Below are positions 46,723 through 57,989 of a DNA stretch of 60,000 nucleotides, in pieces. A program made the position numbers and the translations under genes. The notes beneath the pieces were generated by a model. The model saw nothing but the letters and a program-made list of their open reading frames with translations, searched no databases and was not told the origin of the DNA. Where the stretch lies: contig CAIIXF020000009.1 in the NCBI GenBank assembly GCA_903813345.2, positions 2,730,001-2,790,000 on the forward strand. Direction: 5' to 3'. Position 1 is the stretch's first letter. Every line of letters begins with the position of its first letter. The DNA is from Owenia fusiformis. Lineage: Eukaryota > Annelida > Polychaeta > Sabellida > Oweniidae.

Positions 46723-47265
46723 GGCGAAAGTAGCATGCGTTAACAAAATTCCCGAACTGTTTCGGAACGCTAACTTTTAAGGCTTGTTGCTCAAATATAG
46801 ATGAATTTTCCGATGTCGATCTTTTGAAGTAGTTGTTTTATTCTGAGCTAGACGAAAGTAGCGTGCGCTAACAAAATTCCCGAACTGTTTCGGAACGCTA
46901 ACTTTTAAGGCTTGTTGTTCAAATATAGATGAATTTTCCGATGTCGATCTTTTGAAGTAGTTGTTTTATTCTGAGCTAGACGAAAGTAGCGTGCGTTAAC
47001 AAAATTCCCGAACTGTTTCGGAACGCTAACTTTTAAGGCTTGTTGTTCAAATATAGATGAATTTTCCGATGTCGATCTTTTGAAGTAGTTGTTTTATTCT
47101 GAGCTAGACGAAAGTAGCGTGTGTTAACAAAATTCCCGAACTGTTTCGGAACGCTAACTTTTAAGGCTTGTTGTTCAAATATACATGAATTTTCCGATGT
47201 CGATCTTTTGAAGTAGTTGTTTTATTCTGAGCTAGACGAAAGTAGCGTGCGCTAACAAAATTCCC
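46723..47265. repeat. Tandem array of a 128-bp unit, about 4.3 copies
   Basis: GACGAAAGTAGCGTGCG starts at 46851, 46979, 47107 and 47235, an exact 128-bp spacing, with a diverged first copy at about 46723. Each unit contains CCCGAACTGTTTCGGAACGC, an imperfect palindrome. The copies are nearly identical, so the array is young. It lies about 2 kb upstream of the SGNH-like ORF. Confidence 0.92.
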
Positions 47266-47639
47266 GAGAACTATGCCAGAACGCTCATTTTAAGGCTAAT
47301 AACCCCCTCCCCTTGCTGGTTAAATAATGTTCATCTTCACATATCGATCTTTTGAAATGGTCCCTAATTGAAAATTGAAATTCTCAATATAAATTTTTAG
47401 CGCTGATCATATCATGTAACTGCCAGTCTCGGTTGTGTTTGCCCGATGATGTGCGGTTCCCGTCAAAGGTACAACTATAGCTATGACACGTACATTCATG
47501 AATTTTGATTAAATCCACATGCCCTATTTATTGTGTACACCGCTTGTGAAGCAAACAAAACTAGGTTACATTACATACACATCAAAGACATCATTGGTGT
47601 TAGTATAACGTCGTCTTCGTTTTGAATTGAGATCTATGA

Positions 47640-48100
47640 GGGTTATGTTATGGGAGGTTTTGGATATGGGGTATATCCCGAGGGAAATATTGATATCTTA
47701 CCGAGGGCCCGGAGGGCACGAGGTAAGATATCATATTTCCCGAGTAATATACCCCATATCCAGAACCGAGCATCACATAACTAATTTATCCTATGACAAG
47801 TGACTTTTATCTATGAGATATTGATTATTCCCCCAACTGATAAATTGAAGAGTTTAACTTTTTAAACTAATGTTGATTTTATTTGTGGTATATGAAATAT
47901 GTATATTGAATGAAAGTCAATAATCTAAAAGAACATATTCTAACGAATTTTGACTGTTTCTACACCGAGCGAAACCGTTTTCCCGGGAATATTGGTGCGG
48001 GAGATATACAGCGGGAGCTATATATATATATATGTCCCGCTCCTCAAAGATATCGATTTTATATCCCGCTGTTATGTTCCTGAAACCTCACTTGTCATAG
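47640..48100. mobile_element. Palindromic CCCGAGGG-type element, copy 1
   Basis: The hairpin at 47640-47783 has arms with GGATATGGGGTATATCCCGA and its inverse around a GAGGGCCCGGAGGGC centre. A second palindrome (GCGGGAGCTATATATAT against ATATGTCCCGCTCC) lies at about 48010-48055. The right end reads CTCACTTGTCATAGGATAAA, also seen in related copies. There is no coding capacity. Confidence 0.65.
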
Positions 48101-48104
48101 GATA

Positions 48105-48470
48105 AAGAGAGATTATCCTATAGTCGGTTCAGGATATTGGGATTATCCCTTGGCCAATTTAATATATCTACCCTCGGGACGTTATATTCTTGTCTGTAGC
48201 CAGATTTTCCTATTCAAATCTTTGATTATTAACGGGGCATACTGCTCCTTCCCTTTTTAAAGCATCAAACAGATCGCGATTGCCTGCGTTTTTATCCATT
48301 ATCGAGTACAGTATGCGAACGTTACAAAAGAGAGCCAATACGGGAACAGCGATTATGACAGTATATCTGCCCGCTAAGAGCGGGACGTAAAGCTATGCCC
48401 GTTGATGAAAATATAAGTTTTTACAAACCGGCTTTATGTACCCGTAACACGTCCACGTATGGGATAAATA
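48105..48470. mobile_element. Palindromic-family element, copy 2
   Basis: It is homologous to 54530-55105: AGATTATCCTATAGTCGGTT, CATCAAACAGATCGCGAT, GCGAACGTTACAAA, GCGGGACGTAAAGCTAT and CCGGCTTTATGTACC occur in the same order. It lacks one arm of each hairpin present in the 54.5-kb copy. Confidence 0.65.
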
Positions 48471-48471
48471 A

Positions 48472-48865
48472 GGGTTATGTACTGGGAGGTTTTGGATATG
48501 GGGTTTATCCAGAGGGAGATATGCATATCTACCTGAGGGACCGTAGGGACCGAAGGTAGATGTGCATGTCTCACGAGGGATGAACCCAATATCCAAACCG
48601 ACCGTACATAACTGCTTTATCCTATACCAAGTAGAGTTTTCAGGGGCATATGGCCATTTTAATAGTACAAGGTGTAAAAATAAACAAATCATTCATATGC
48701 AAAGTCATTTTATTGCATTGCCGGAAGCGGGAAGATATGCAACGAAGCGGGAGATATGGCGGGAGATATGGAGGTTCTGGATATGGAAACCTCAAAATCA
48801 GGATACGGGAAATATATTACAAACTTATCTCCCTAAAACTCTACTTGGCATAGGATAAAAATCTA
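48472..48865. mobile_element. Palindromic CCCGAGGG-type element, copy 3
   Basis: The first about 155 bp form a hairpin with GGTTATGTACTGGGAGGTTT and its diverged inverse, centred on GAGGGACCGTAGGGACC. The right part has CGGGAGATATGGCGGGAGATATGG and ends CTACTTGGCATAGGATAAA. Short frames on both strands (48393-48858) are products of this repeat. Confidence 0.6.
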
Positions 48866-50003
48866 TATGGTTTATGTGACACCTTATCAACATTTACGTG
48901 ACATCTATTTCAAAGTTTAGAAACTCCATACTATAGATTGTTGGCTGATATAAAGATGGCGATGGCGAACTTTATGTTTGTCTGCTCTCCTTTATCAATC
49001 TATTGCTTGTCAGACTATTCTCTTTTCTAAACTATATTTTTGTTAGCTTAGAGATCCCGTAATTTCATTATGATATATCATTTTCATTTTTCATCTTAGT
49101 AAAGCTAAAATTACAATGATCCCTTTCTGGTCTAAGTATCTTCGCACTCTTGGCCTGTTTTCTGTTCAGCAATTGACAACGTTATAGGTATTGTGTTGTC
49201 GTTGTTTGTCGTTGTATTTCATCGTGTGCATGTAAACGACATCTATCAAACAGGGGACTATAAAAAACATCGTTGAGCAAAATCCATTGTTTAGTGCCCT
49301 CGGTCGTTTTGGCGTCCTCAGATATGGTTACAAATACTTGGCATGCTTTAACAAGGAATACTTTAACTTTGTCATGTTCTTATGAATGACCATACTGATA
49401 TGATTTGATAATATTTATGTATCGTTCCTATTGGTTTTCTTGAACCGTCGAGTATCTTTTTCTGATGCTATCTATTTTCGACCATTGATATTTGCAATTG
49501 CGTTGTTTTTTAAAAGAAACATTGGAAGATAAGGTGAGCCAAAAAATGTAACCTAAACAAATGTAAGTAACTCAGTCATCCTGCATGGGTTTAAAATCAG
49601 CATATTTAGTTCAATTGAATCTTGTTCATTGTATTTTCATTCTACCAAGTTGCATTGGTCTATCTCGAATGACCACGATTTAATGGTTATTTTACAAAAC
49701 ATCCTCAACTTGCCAGTCTCATCTCTGTAGGCTAATTTGAACACACCAGATGACTAGATGCTCACAGATATCATGTTTAATGGCTCGAATCATCCTTCTT
49801 ATCTTTTGTTTCAACCCTAATGGTTCTACAGAAGCGTAGCCAAGATTTACCACGGGGGGGGGGCAATCTTCCCCGCCTGGAAGTTTGGTTATTAACGAAG
49901 AGGGGGAGGGTAAAATACAAGAGGGATGGGGGTTTGCAAGACAAACCAATCTTGCAAATACAGAATAACGTATGCACAATCATCAAATAGCTAGTGTACG
50001 AGA
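48866..50003. other. Noncoding stretch, no gene seen
   Basis: There are no frames with family resemblance. Near 49820-49900 there is a G-rich phrase (CAGAAGCGTAGCCAAGATTT then a G-run) of the kind found in dispersed repeats at 38.3 kb (GGCTACGCCC) on the other strand. Confidence 0.5.
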
Positions 50004-50158
50004 TGGTCCCCTGGGGATTATAGTCCCCTTTCTTAAAGGCCCTTACTGGCCCTGATTGTGGATACGATAATAAGGGAAAGAGTTGTATTTAGGTCACCGT
50101 ATAAATCAATGGAGAGTGGGACCATCATTTGATAGGACCTCCTACCCTTTTACACTGG
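50004..50158. mobile_element. MITE with CCGGTGTAAAA ends, copy C (inverted, left end lost)
   Basis: It is the reverse orientation of copies A, B and D: it begins at GGTCCCCTGGGGATTATAG and ends at TAGGACCTCCTACCCTTTTA with CACTGG. It lies 37 bp from copy D in the opposite orientation, so the pair forms a large imperfect palindrome. Confidence 0.75.
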
Positions 50159-50195
50159 CATTCGGTTTGTTGATCTTTCAGAAAAGGGGTTGTTA

Positions 50196-50348
50196 CCGGT
50201 GTAAAAGGGTAGGAGGTCCTATCAAGTTATGGTCCCACTTTCCATTGATTTATAGTGTGACCTATTTCCCTTATTATCGTATACACAATCCGGGCCGTTA
50301 AGAAGGGGGACCATAATACCACGGGGACCATATTTTCCTTCACACCGG
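50196..50348. mobile_element. MITE with CCGGTGTAAAA ends, copy D
   Basis: It is bounded by ACCGGTGTAAAAGGGTAGGA and TTCCTTCACACCGG. It is 153 bp with the same interior as copies A-C (GGTCCCACTTTCCATTGATT, then GGGCCGTTAAGAAGGGGGAC). Confidence 0.85.
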
Positions 50349-50711
50349 CTGGGTGTTTGTTTCATAAAGAAAGGGGGTTGAGGGCAAATGGGAGTTCGCA
50401 TTAGGCCCAAAACCTCCACCCCCTATGCCCATATTGCATCTAGGGTTGTAAATGTGGAGAATATCTTTAAAATGGATCCACAGATAAGAATTTGGAAATC
50501 CATATCTGGTGATTTTTCCGCATTTGGAGAATAGTTTTAAATGGCCATAAAATCGTGAACACAATAAGTAAACCGATGAAACTTAGTAGAATGAACAAGG
50601 TTTACTTCTTCCAACTATGAGTTCAAATCCATGTTGGAAGACATTTGCTCGGGTTACACTTTTGGCTAAACCTGTAATATAGTGGGAGGGAAAACAGAGT
50701 AGCAAGTGTCT

Positions 50712-53700
50712 CTAGTCCCTTATAAAACAAAGATCAGATTCAACAGGTGCATTCATTCCATTTCCAAGCTCCACCTTCAACGGAGCTTCTCTTCCTGGTG
50801 GTATCTCAATTCTGAACTTCTGCAAGATACCAACAAAGAATAGGAAGAGTTCCATTCTCGCCAAAGGCTCCCCTGGACACTGGCGCTTGCCTGGAAGAAA
50901 TATAGTAGCAAATCTACAATATACACGGTATGTGACACAAACATTCACACATAGCTAGCCAAAATATATTCGATTCCAGCCTATCCGAAGACGCTATTTC
51001 ATATAACTACATTGTACTATATAACCAACAGTCTATCCAAGGTCATTTGATGAATGGTTGTCAAGGTGACAACTGGACTCAGGCGATGTTTCCTAAACTT
51101 ATTACTCGATTCTGCAAATCTCGTGCAAAGTTTGAAACAATACCTTGGAGGAATGATAACCAGTCCACAATACACCTTAGCACGTAGTCTAACCCCACCA
51201 TTTCAGTTTGAAAGTCGAAAGTCCTCATTTGATATTGCACGTTTCTTACTAATAACAGGCTAAATAAAAACAAAGTAGTAGCAGTATAAAAAATAACCTA
51301 CCAATTGAAAAAGGCAACATGTAGCTATCTTTAATAACTTTGCCATCTTCTCCGATGAATCGTAAAGGGTTGAATATTTCAGGATCAACCCAGTGGTCGG
51401 GATCATTCATCAGCGCATACATGTTTGCAATGATCATAGTTCTAGGGGGCAGCACATAACCCTTAAAATAAATTTAATTTATATGATTTGATTTCAGGCG
51501 ATCAAAAAGAACGCCCATTATATAGTTATACTAGTTATTAGTATGATATATAGTTAGTGAATTTGGTTACATTTTTTTAGTCGTGTACATTATCTTTTTT
51601 ACATTTGATTAGATTTTTGCAGACCTTTTTGTAATTGTTCATATCCAAATTGTTCTATAATTTGCGTTATGATTTTTTTAATTGATATGAATAAACACTC
51701 GCGGGAAATGGGTAGTAGATTTACGATCTTAAGAGTGATGTTTGGGCGTGATGTACATCAACAAGTATTTGTTCGGTCTAATGCATCTGCGTTGGCAAGG
51801 ACACCCAATACAATACCTTGAACTGGGTAGGTTGGTCTGAACTGTGTCTAGAATTCACTAATGGTGCTATAGGTTGTGTTCTCATTACTTCTAAGATCGT
51901 CGCCTCTGTAAATGGCATATTCTGTTTGTCTGTCATGACTGGTTATCTACCATCTCCCAAAATGTCATTGATTTCGGCCCTGACCCTTTTTTGTACGTCC
52001 TGGTAGTTGGCCATAGTAACCAAAAGCCATCTGAAATAAAGATGAATTGTATTTACTCGGAGTTCTTATTTTCGGTAAAGTGGGTAATTCAATATAATAC
52101 CATCAATCGTGTCATCTTCTGAACTGGCATTTTATGATTCTTATTATCACATGCACTTTTGTACAGACTTGCACTTGAACTTAAGAAAACTACAATTTAT
52201 GTAATATACTATTCTGACTATTGCATGCGTTATGGATAGCCATCGCCATTCATTCACATACCCATGTTTACTTGAAACAGGGTCCTTTAAAATGAGACTG
52301 TATATTAAGATTACTTAATTGTCGTTGAAGAGGTATCCGTCCCAGCAAGGAATAAATCAGTGATACTGTCAAGTAGCTGTGTCTCTGAAAATATAAACAT
52401 AATTTCCGAAACAAGATCATGCTCTATTAAACATTTACATTCATTTTTTCTAAAAATCATAGGATCCATTGTTATCCCATACATGGACGTATTTAAGGTC
52501 CATAAAGCACAGATTTTGTAAAGTTGAATTTTCATTAGCCGAGCGAGCAGATATAGTATACCCATATGTATTGTATTGTATTGTATCTCATACACTCCCC
52601 TCCATAAGTTTGGCAACCTTTTTCCCCCATTGAACTACGTGTTAAAGCCTCTTTACCCTTAAATTTTTATTTACTTAACCTGCTATGAAAATACTTATAC
52701 TATTGATGGAAACGTGATTTGACTTTAATTCCAATACCTCCATTCCCATGTAAACAATGGGAAATGGTAGGTTTGCCGCAAGTCTAATGACAGAATATCC
52801 ATCCATCCGAGTCCTTGCAAAAAATACGAGTTAGGCAGGCAATTGAATTTGCTAACTTTATTCAACAAAAAATTGATATGTTTCTTCAGGTTCAACAAAG
52901 TTATAGGGCTTTAAAGTCATTTTTGAAAATAATTTTTCGCCAATTCAATTTTCTATATAAACATATTTTTTGCTGAATCTTTTACTGAAAATATATCCTG
53001 ATTTCTGATTTGCCCCGAACCCTCCATTTCCCATTTGATTACATAGGAATGACGATTTTAAAAAAATCATCAAATTTATCATCAATTTTCGACCTATTGT
53101 AATTGAGGGAAAAAAATTAGAAAATTTAGAGGTATTGGAAATAAGGTCAAGTTACGTTTCCATCAATATTATAAGTTATTTCATCTCCGATTATGTAAAT
53201 AACAATTTAAACCTAAAGAGGCTTTTACACGTAGTTCAATGGGGAAAAAAGGTTGCCAAACTTATGGAGGGGAGTGTATATGGTGATCTATTTTTTCAAA
53301 TGTGTTGTGTTTATGCTTTGGCGGCGGCGGCGTAGATCGATCGTAAATCCCCCATAAGTGGACTGCATACAAATGATAAAGAATACCCGTAAACCAGTGT
53401 TCTTTTTCTGTATCTTTGTGATCAATCAATTCTTTGATAAAAGCATCTATGTAGTCGTTACGGTCCCCGTCTATGTATTTAGCTAGATGGTCTTTGTACT
53501 CTTTTTGGTTAACATCTCTTCTCAACTCAGCTTGGAGGTACTTCACGTACTCGATTCGAAAAATATCCCCGGGAATATTATCTCTTATCAATGGTGGAAT
53601 TAAATATCCAAAAGCGACGTATTTAAAACATTTATTAACAATTTCATTCTGAGTGGAAAGGATCTGTTTGAACTTTGTGTCATTATAATCAAATCGATGT

Positions 53701-54284
53701 CCAAAGATAAGGCAGCAGATAATATTTGCGACCATATTATATATTAAGGGTCCTGCGTTAAATGGCCGTCCTTCACTCTTGCCTAACTCTTCAACCGCCA
53801 TTAATAGCTCATCCTGAATCATGTCCTGCGCTTTGTTCTTTCCAAGGCCAAAGTCCCGTAGTGTACTAAGGGCAAACCTCCTTTGTTCCTTCCACTGGGC
53901 TCCGTCAGTAGCTGCTATACCTGGAGCAATAAGCTTAGCAGGCCCTTCATGATTCACAAAGTTGAATTCATCTTTACTATATGCTTCCTTTATATCGGTA
54001 TGCTTGTTTAGAACAATAGCTTGTGTGGCACCGACTTTTATACTTAATATATCCGTTCCATATTTCTTCGACATTTCCAATAGACGCTTGGCCCCACTGT
54101 TGTCACCCTCAATGGGCATAAGCATAGAGAGATTGCCAATGATTGGCCATGGAAAGGGCCCTGTTGGAAGGATCCATCGACTTCGGTGTAAAAGTATCCA
54201 TGTTATCAGCAAAATCACCACAAGTACAAGCAATGCCATTGCATTGTTACTCATTATACCAAGGAAATTTCTGAATGCAGACAT
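50712..54284 (-). pseudogene. Cytochrome P450, CYP2-like, with an in-frame stop
   Basis: Exons: 54284-53387, 52384-52315, 52030-51817, 51461-51302 and 50890-50712. Phases agree and give 507 codons, the usual P450 length. The protein has an N-terminal membrane anchor, PTGPFPWPIIGN hinge (about 40-51), WKEQRRF helix C, I-helix AGTDTSSTT (about 315), K-helix EVMR, and heme site PFSIGKRQCPGEPLA with Cys ligand near 450. It is an ER monooxygenase type of unknown substrate. In exon 3 the reading is GDGR, stop, PVMTDKQNMPF: TAA at 51945-51943 where a CAA (Gln) is usual. Downstream, IAPLVNSRHSS replaces the usual PLxVPHS pattern. A product ending at the stop would lack the K-helix and heme site. It may be a young pseudogene, a null allele or a base error. 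Intron 1 contains a MITE (52593-53276). Confidence 0.8.
52593..53276. mobile_element. 684-bp TA-flanked inverted-repeat element
   Basis: The ends CACTCCCCTCCATAAGTTTG and CAAACTTATGGAGGGGAGTG are inverted. Similarity continues about 150 bp inward on both sides (AACCTTTTTCCCCCATTGAA and TTCAATGGGGAAAAAAGGTT). TA lies outside both ends, the Tc1/mariner-type duplication. It is noncoding and located in the first intron of the P450 gene. A partial copy lies at 55195-55441. Confidence 0.85.
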
Positions 54285-54529
54285 GTTAATGAAGATGTAT
54301 CATAAAATGTCCTCTAAAACCAAACGTTTTCAAACAGCTTCAAATCATGCACTGTAATTCACCACTGCATGTTAACACGAATTGTTATCTAAACAATGAC
54401 GATAAGTGAGTCAACATTCGGTGCGACTCGTTCTTCGGTATGTAAATAATTAAAATTCAGCTCAGTTCAGTATAAAGTTAATCAGTTTTTTAAAATACAA
54501 TTCCTAGACTTATACAATCTACATGGTGA

Positions 54530-55105
54530 AGGAAATAGAGATTATCCTATATGAGGTTCAGGATATTGGGATTATCCCGAGGCCAATATAATATATTTGC
54601 CCGAGGGCCGCAGGTCCCGAGGGAAAATATATTATATTGGCCAAGGGATAATCCCAATATCCTGAACCGACTATAGGATAATATGTTTATCCCATACCAA
54701 TCTTGGTTATCTGGTTCACATTTTCAATCGTGGAAATATTTTAGAATATTCATGTCCAGTTTTGTTTTCTTGGCCGTGGGCGGATTTTCCTGTTCTCTCA
54801 AATATTCCCACATTTATTTCCCAAATATTTTGATTGATTAAGTGGATGCCCCTTCCCTTTTTTAAACCATCAAACAGATCCCGATAGTCTGTGTTTTCTC
54901 CATTGTCGTTTACAGTCATTACGCGAACGTTACAAATTATGAACAAATATGCGAGCGGCGATTATGACGTAGCGGGCAGATATACTATATCTGCCCGCTC
55001 GGAGCGGGACGTAAAGCTATATCTGCCCGCTGATGAAAATATAAGATTTTACAAACCGGCTTTATGTACCTGTAACACGTCCAAGTATAGGATAAAACGC
55101 CTTAT
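54530..55105. mobile_element. Palindromic CCCGAGGG-type element, copy 4
   Basis: 54543-54680 is a long hairpin: TATCCTATA(T)GAGGTTCAGG faces CCTGAACCGACTATAGGATA around GCCCGAGGGCCGCAGGTCCC. A second palindrome at about 54975-55035 is built from GGGCAGATATACTATATCTG and its inverse. It is the longest copy of the family also seen at 48105-48470. It lies about 250 bp upstream of the P450 start codon. Confidence 0.75.
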
Positions 55106-55194
55106 TCAATATATGTATCTTCTATCTGAACCTCTATCATACACGAACATGACTTATTTATGATATTTGAGTCAGTTTATTTTTTATCCACATT

Positions 55195-55441
55195 TTCTTG
55201 GTTAACATGGGAATGCCGCTTTTCAAACATTCATCAAATTTATCATCAATTCTCGACCTATTGTAATTGAGGAAAAAAATTGAGAAAACTTGGGGGTGTT
55301 GGAAATAAAGTCAAATTACGTTTCCATCAATAGTATAAATATTTTCATCGCGGGTTAAGTCAATAAAAATTCAAAGATAAAGAGGCGTCAACACGTAGTT
55401 CAATGGGGGAGCAAAGGTTGCCAAACTTATGGAGGGGAGTG
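55195..55441. mobile_element. Half copy of the 684-bp TA-flanked element
   Basis: It matches the right half of 52593-53276: CATCAATTCTCGACCTATTG, TTACGTTTCCATCAATA, CACGTAGTTCAATGGGG and GGTTGCCAAACTTATGGAGG in order. The left terminus is missing. Confidence 0.8.
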
Positions 55442-57026
55442 TTCTACTTACGTTACTATGTAACGTTATTTCTACTAAAATGGTCGATTTGTGGCAATCA
55501 AAACAAATTGAAATAATGATTTTGATTATTAGCGGATCTTCTGTAGCTTTTAAAGTCCAAGATAAGGTAGGCCTTTCCAATACTTTCGAAACATAATCCA
55601 TACTCTATCTACGAGTAGTACGTGATTGGCCAAATGCGGATATATTTGAAACTACATTCAGATTACATAAAGAATTGTTACTTTTATGCAGCTGGATCAT
55701 TCGAGGACACTCGAGGTTAGGAAAAAATTGATTAAACATTAAAAGTATATGATGGCGAATTATAATGATATCTTTATTAGCATTATATTACATAATAAAC
55801 ACATAACATATCACATGTTACTTTTGCAAATAGTCCAAAAATGGCGATTTATAGCAAGAGTATATCGAGCTAGCAAAAATCTGCAATTTGCCGTTTTGCA
55901 AAGCGGATTCACGTCATCAGATTCGTTTACATTTCCCTTCATTTACTCATAATGGTTTCCCAATCAATCCAATGGATTTCTATTTCTTTCATAATAATTT
56001 GATATCGATACGAGGGCGGCTAATAATCACGGCGATGTCATAGCGGTTTAATCAATGATGAAATGAAAGAGCTAGACACCTTATCAATGCTGATGTAATA
56101 CCGATGAATAAACTAACAAGAATGGTTATAGATTAAAGAATATTTAGGGTGCAAAACGTTTTTCAGAAACAAAGTTGAAAAGTAAACAACAAAAGACACC
56201 CGATAAATGCCCAGAAACAAGGCAATTATGACATTGTATAATAGAGAAATTAAAGATTAACGTTACTCTGGAATTTTAAACAAAGGTTCATCATCAGCTG
56301 GGCATGATAATATATGTACTTTATCGAATGCAATGCAACCGTAAAATTGTCTTTGTTTCAGTGACATCCTGGTTCAACCTTTGTCTCTCGTTTTGATGGA
56401 ATAATGCCCTATACGAAAGGGAAGAGTCGGAATGATTACAATTCAACAACTGCATATCTTAATTCCCTTTGGCTCACACGGTTAGACTATGAACACACCC
56501 GTCCGTTAATCTATCTGCCCGTCTACCTGTTCGTCCTCGCTCTGGTTTTAGGCTTATCGGGGGTCATAAAATTATTTGAGATGATAAAACCGATAACTTT
56601 CACAAAGATATCGCACTTTATATCATGTATTGACATCAAGCATACTATTTCACCGGTACGTCATACACGGAATTGTTGATCTCATGTTTACTGTATATGC
56701 CAAGCAGAAGTATGTGTACCCTTTGCATTCGTTTGACTTCACTTCTTAAAAGAGAGCTTCGTCTTCGTAGTTTTACTAGACTCTGCACGCAGGGTAAAGT
56801 ATGTGGTGTCTCATAAGGAACATCAGAATGCGCACGCAAAATAAGAAGTATTTTGCAATTCACGGCTTTCAATCTATCTAAGTGGCCATTTATGATTTTG
56901 TCAAAAGGTGCAGATTATTGTAGTATACAATACTAGTAGAAATTGTTGATCATGAATTTCTTGATGTTTTTCATTTAAGATCAAATGTATTAATATATAC
57001 AGCTGTATGTTGATGTTTGGTCTGCT
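55442..57026. other. Noncoding stretch
   Basis: No supported gene. A plus-strand frame at 56404-56679 has one hydrophobic run (LIYLPVYLFVLALVLGLSGV) but no family match or context. The dispersed element at 56717-56796 lies here, downstream of the minus-strand GPCR gene. Confidence 0.5.
56717..56796. repeat. Dispersed ~85-bp element, copy 3
   Basis: It reads TACCCTTTGCATTCGTTTGA at the left and ACTCTGCACGCAGGGTA at the right. It corresponds over its whole length to the copies at 11645 and 34913. Confidence 0.7.
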
Positions 57027-57989
57027 TTAATTTTGTGTCTCTTTTGAATGCGAGTTTGTATTGTCCATGGTGAAAGTTCGTTGAAACAGCATAGTGTTGG
57101 AACAACACATGCCTTTCAATGCGATTCTATATTCTCTGTACCCGAATCCATATACTAGTGGATTTATGGCCGCATTACTCAGACCCAGTGCGAGCCCAAT
57201 AAATAAGAGCTCGTTTATACTCGACCCCTTATATTCCAAAATAAGGTAAATCATCAAAGGAACCCAGGAAAATACAAAATAAAATATTACAAAACTGAGA
57301 AATATAGCAGCCCTCGTTTCTTTTCGTAACTTCGTGTTTTGTCGTTTTTCTTCTGTTGACATCGGGGCTATACGGCGAGCACTTCTGCGCGCCACTACAA
57401 GCACCTCTACGTTCAAACAGGCTGACACTAGGGTCACTATGAAAACGAGCACAATCATTGGAAAACCCTGTGCTTCTGGTATATTTGAAGAGTAAGCACA
57501 ACGTAACCGTTTTGTTCGAAGTGCAATAGCGTATATCGTTGGATATGTCGCAGCCCCTAAAACACACGTTGAGAATAGCCCAACTATCCAAATTTTCATG
57601 CGAAATGGAGTTGCGTTTCTCTCATATAAAAACGGGTAATTTATAGCAACGAACCGTTCACTTGCGATACTAAACACAGTCAGCACCGAGAATGTAATCA
57701 ACGTTCCCATCAGTATGTACGCACCCGGACAAAGAAATGTAAAGAATCCGTACTCCCCTAACGCATGCAGTGGTATCGCCAAAGTACCAAGGCAGAAGTC
57801 GCTAAAAGCTAAGCCTGCGACGAGAAAATTTGTAGTTGTTCGTAGTTTTGTTGTCCGAAAAATGGTTGCAATGATAGTTCCATTTCCAATCGAAGCCATA
57901 ACGGAGATGACAATTTCGAAACTAACTATCAACTTATCGAATGTCGTCAATGAATACACCCGCGCGACTTCAGTACTATTATCCGTCAT
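57027..57989 (-). CDS. Class A (rhodopsin-like) G-protein-coupled receptor, intronless
   Basis: 320 codons and seven hydrophobic segments. The N-terminus is short with an NST glycosylation site. Landmarks: TM1 GNGTI, TM2 LAFSDFCLG, Cys before TM3 (FLCPGAY) and in the second outer loop (LRCAYSS) for the usual disulfide, TM3 end SERFVAI in place of DRY, a basic third inner loop ending LRKETRAAIFLSF, TM6 FSWVPL where CWxP is common, and TM7 NAAINPLVYGFGYREYR. A CC pair after TM7 could be palmitoylated. The sequence around TM6 recalls adenosine and amine receptors, but the ligand cannot be assigned. The length is compact but complete, and the ATG is the first in frame. Confidence 0.88.
   Translation of the reverse strand: MTDNSTEVARVYSLTTFDKLIVSFEIVISVMASIGNGTIIATIFRTTKLRTTTNFLVAGLAFSDFCLGTLAIPLHALGEYGFFTFLCPGAYILMGTLITFSVLTVFSIASERFVAINYPFLYERNATPFRMKIWIVGLFSTCVLGAATYPTIYAIALRTKRLRCAYSSNIPEAQGFPMIVLVFIVTLVSACLNVEVLVVARRSARRIAPMSTEEKRQNTKLRKETRAAIFLSFVIFYFVFSWVPLMIYLILEYKGSSINELLFIGLALGLSNAAINPLVYGFGYREYRIALKGMCCSNTMLFQRTFTMDNTNSHSKETQN

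Noticed and set aside
48393-48858. Overlapping ~98-codon frames on both strands
   Set aside because: They coincide with the palindromic element and have no protein resemblance.
53262-53386. Read-through C-terminal extension of P450 exon 1
   Set aside because: It runs into the intronic inverted-repeat element. The donor at 53386 and the I-helix exon give the normal P450 continuation.
56404-56679. Plus-strand membrane protein frame
   Set aside because: One hydrophobic run only, with no promoter, splice site or family support.
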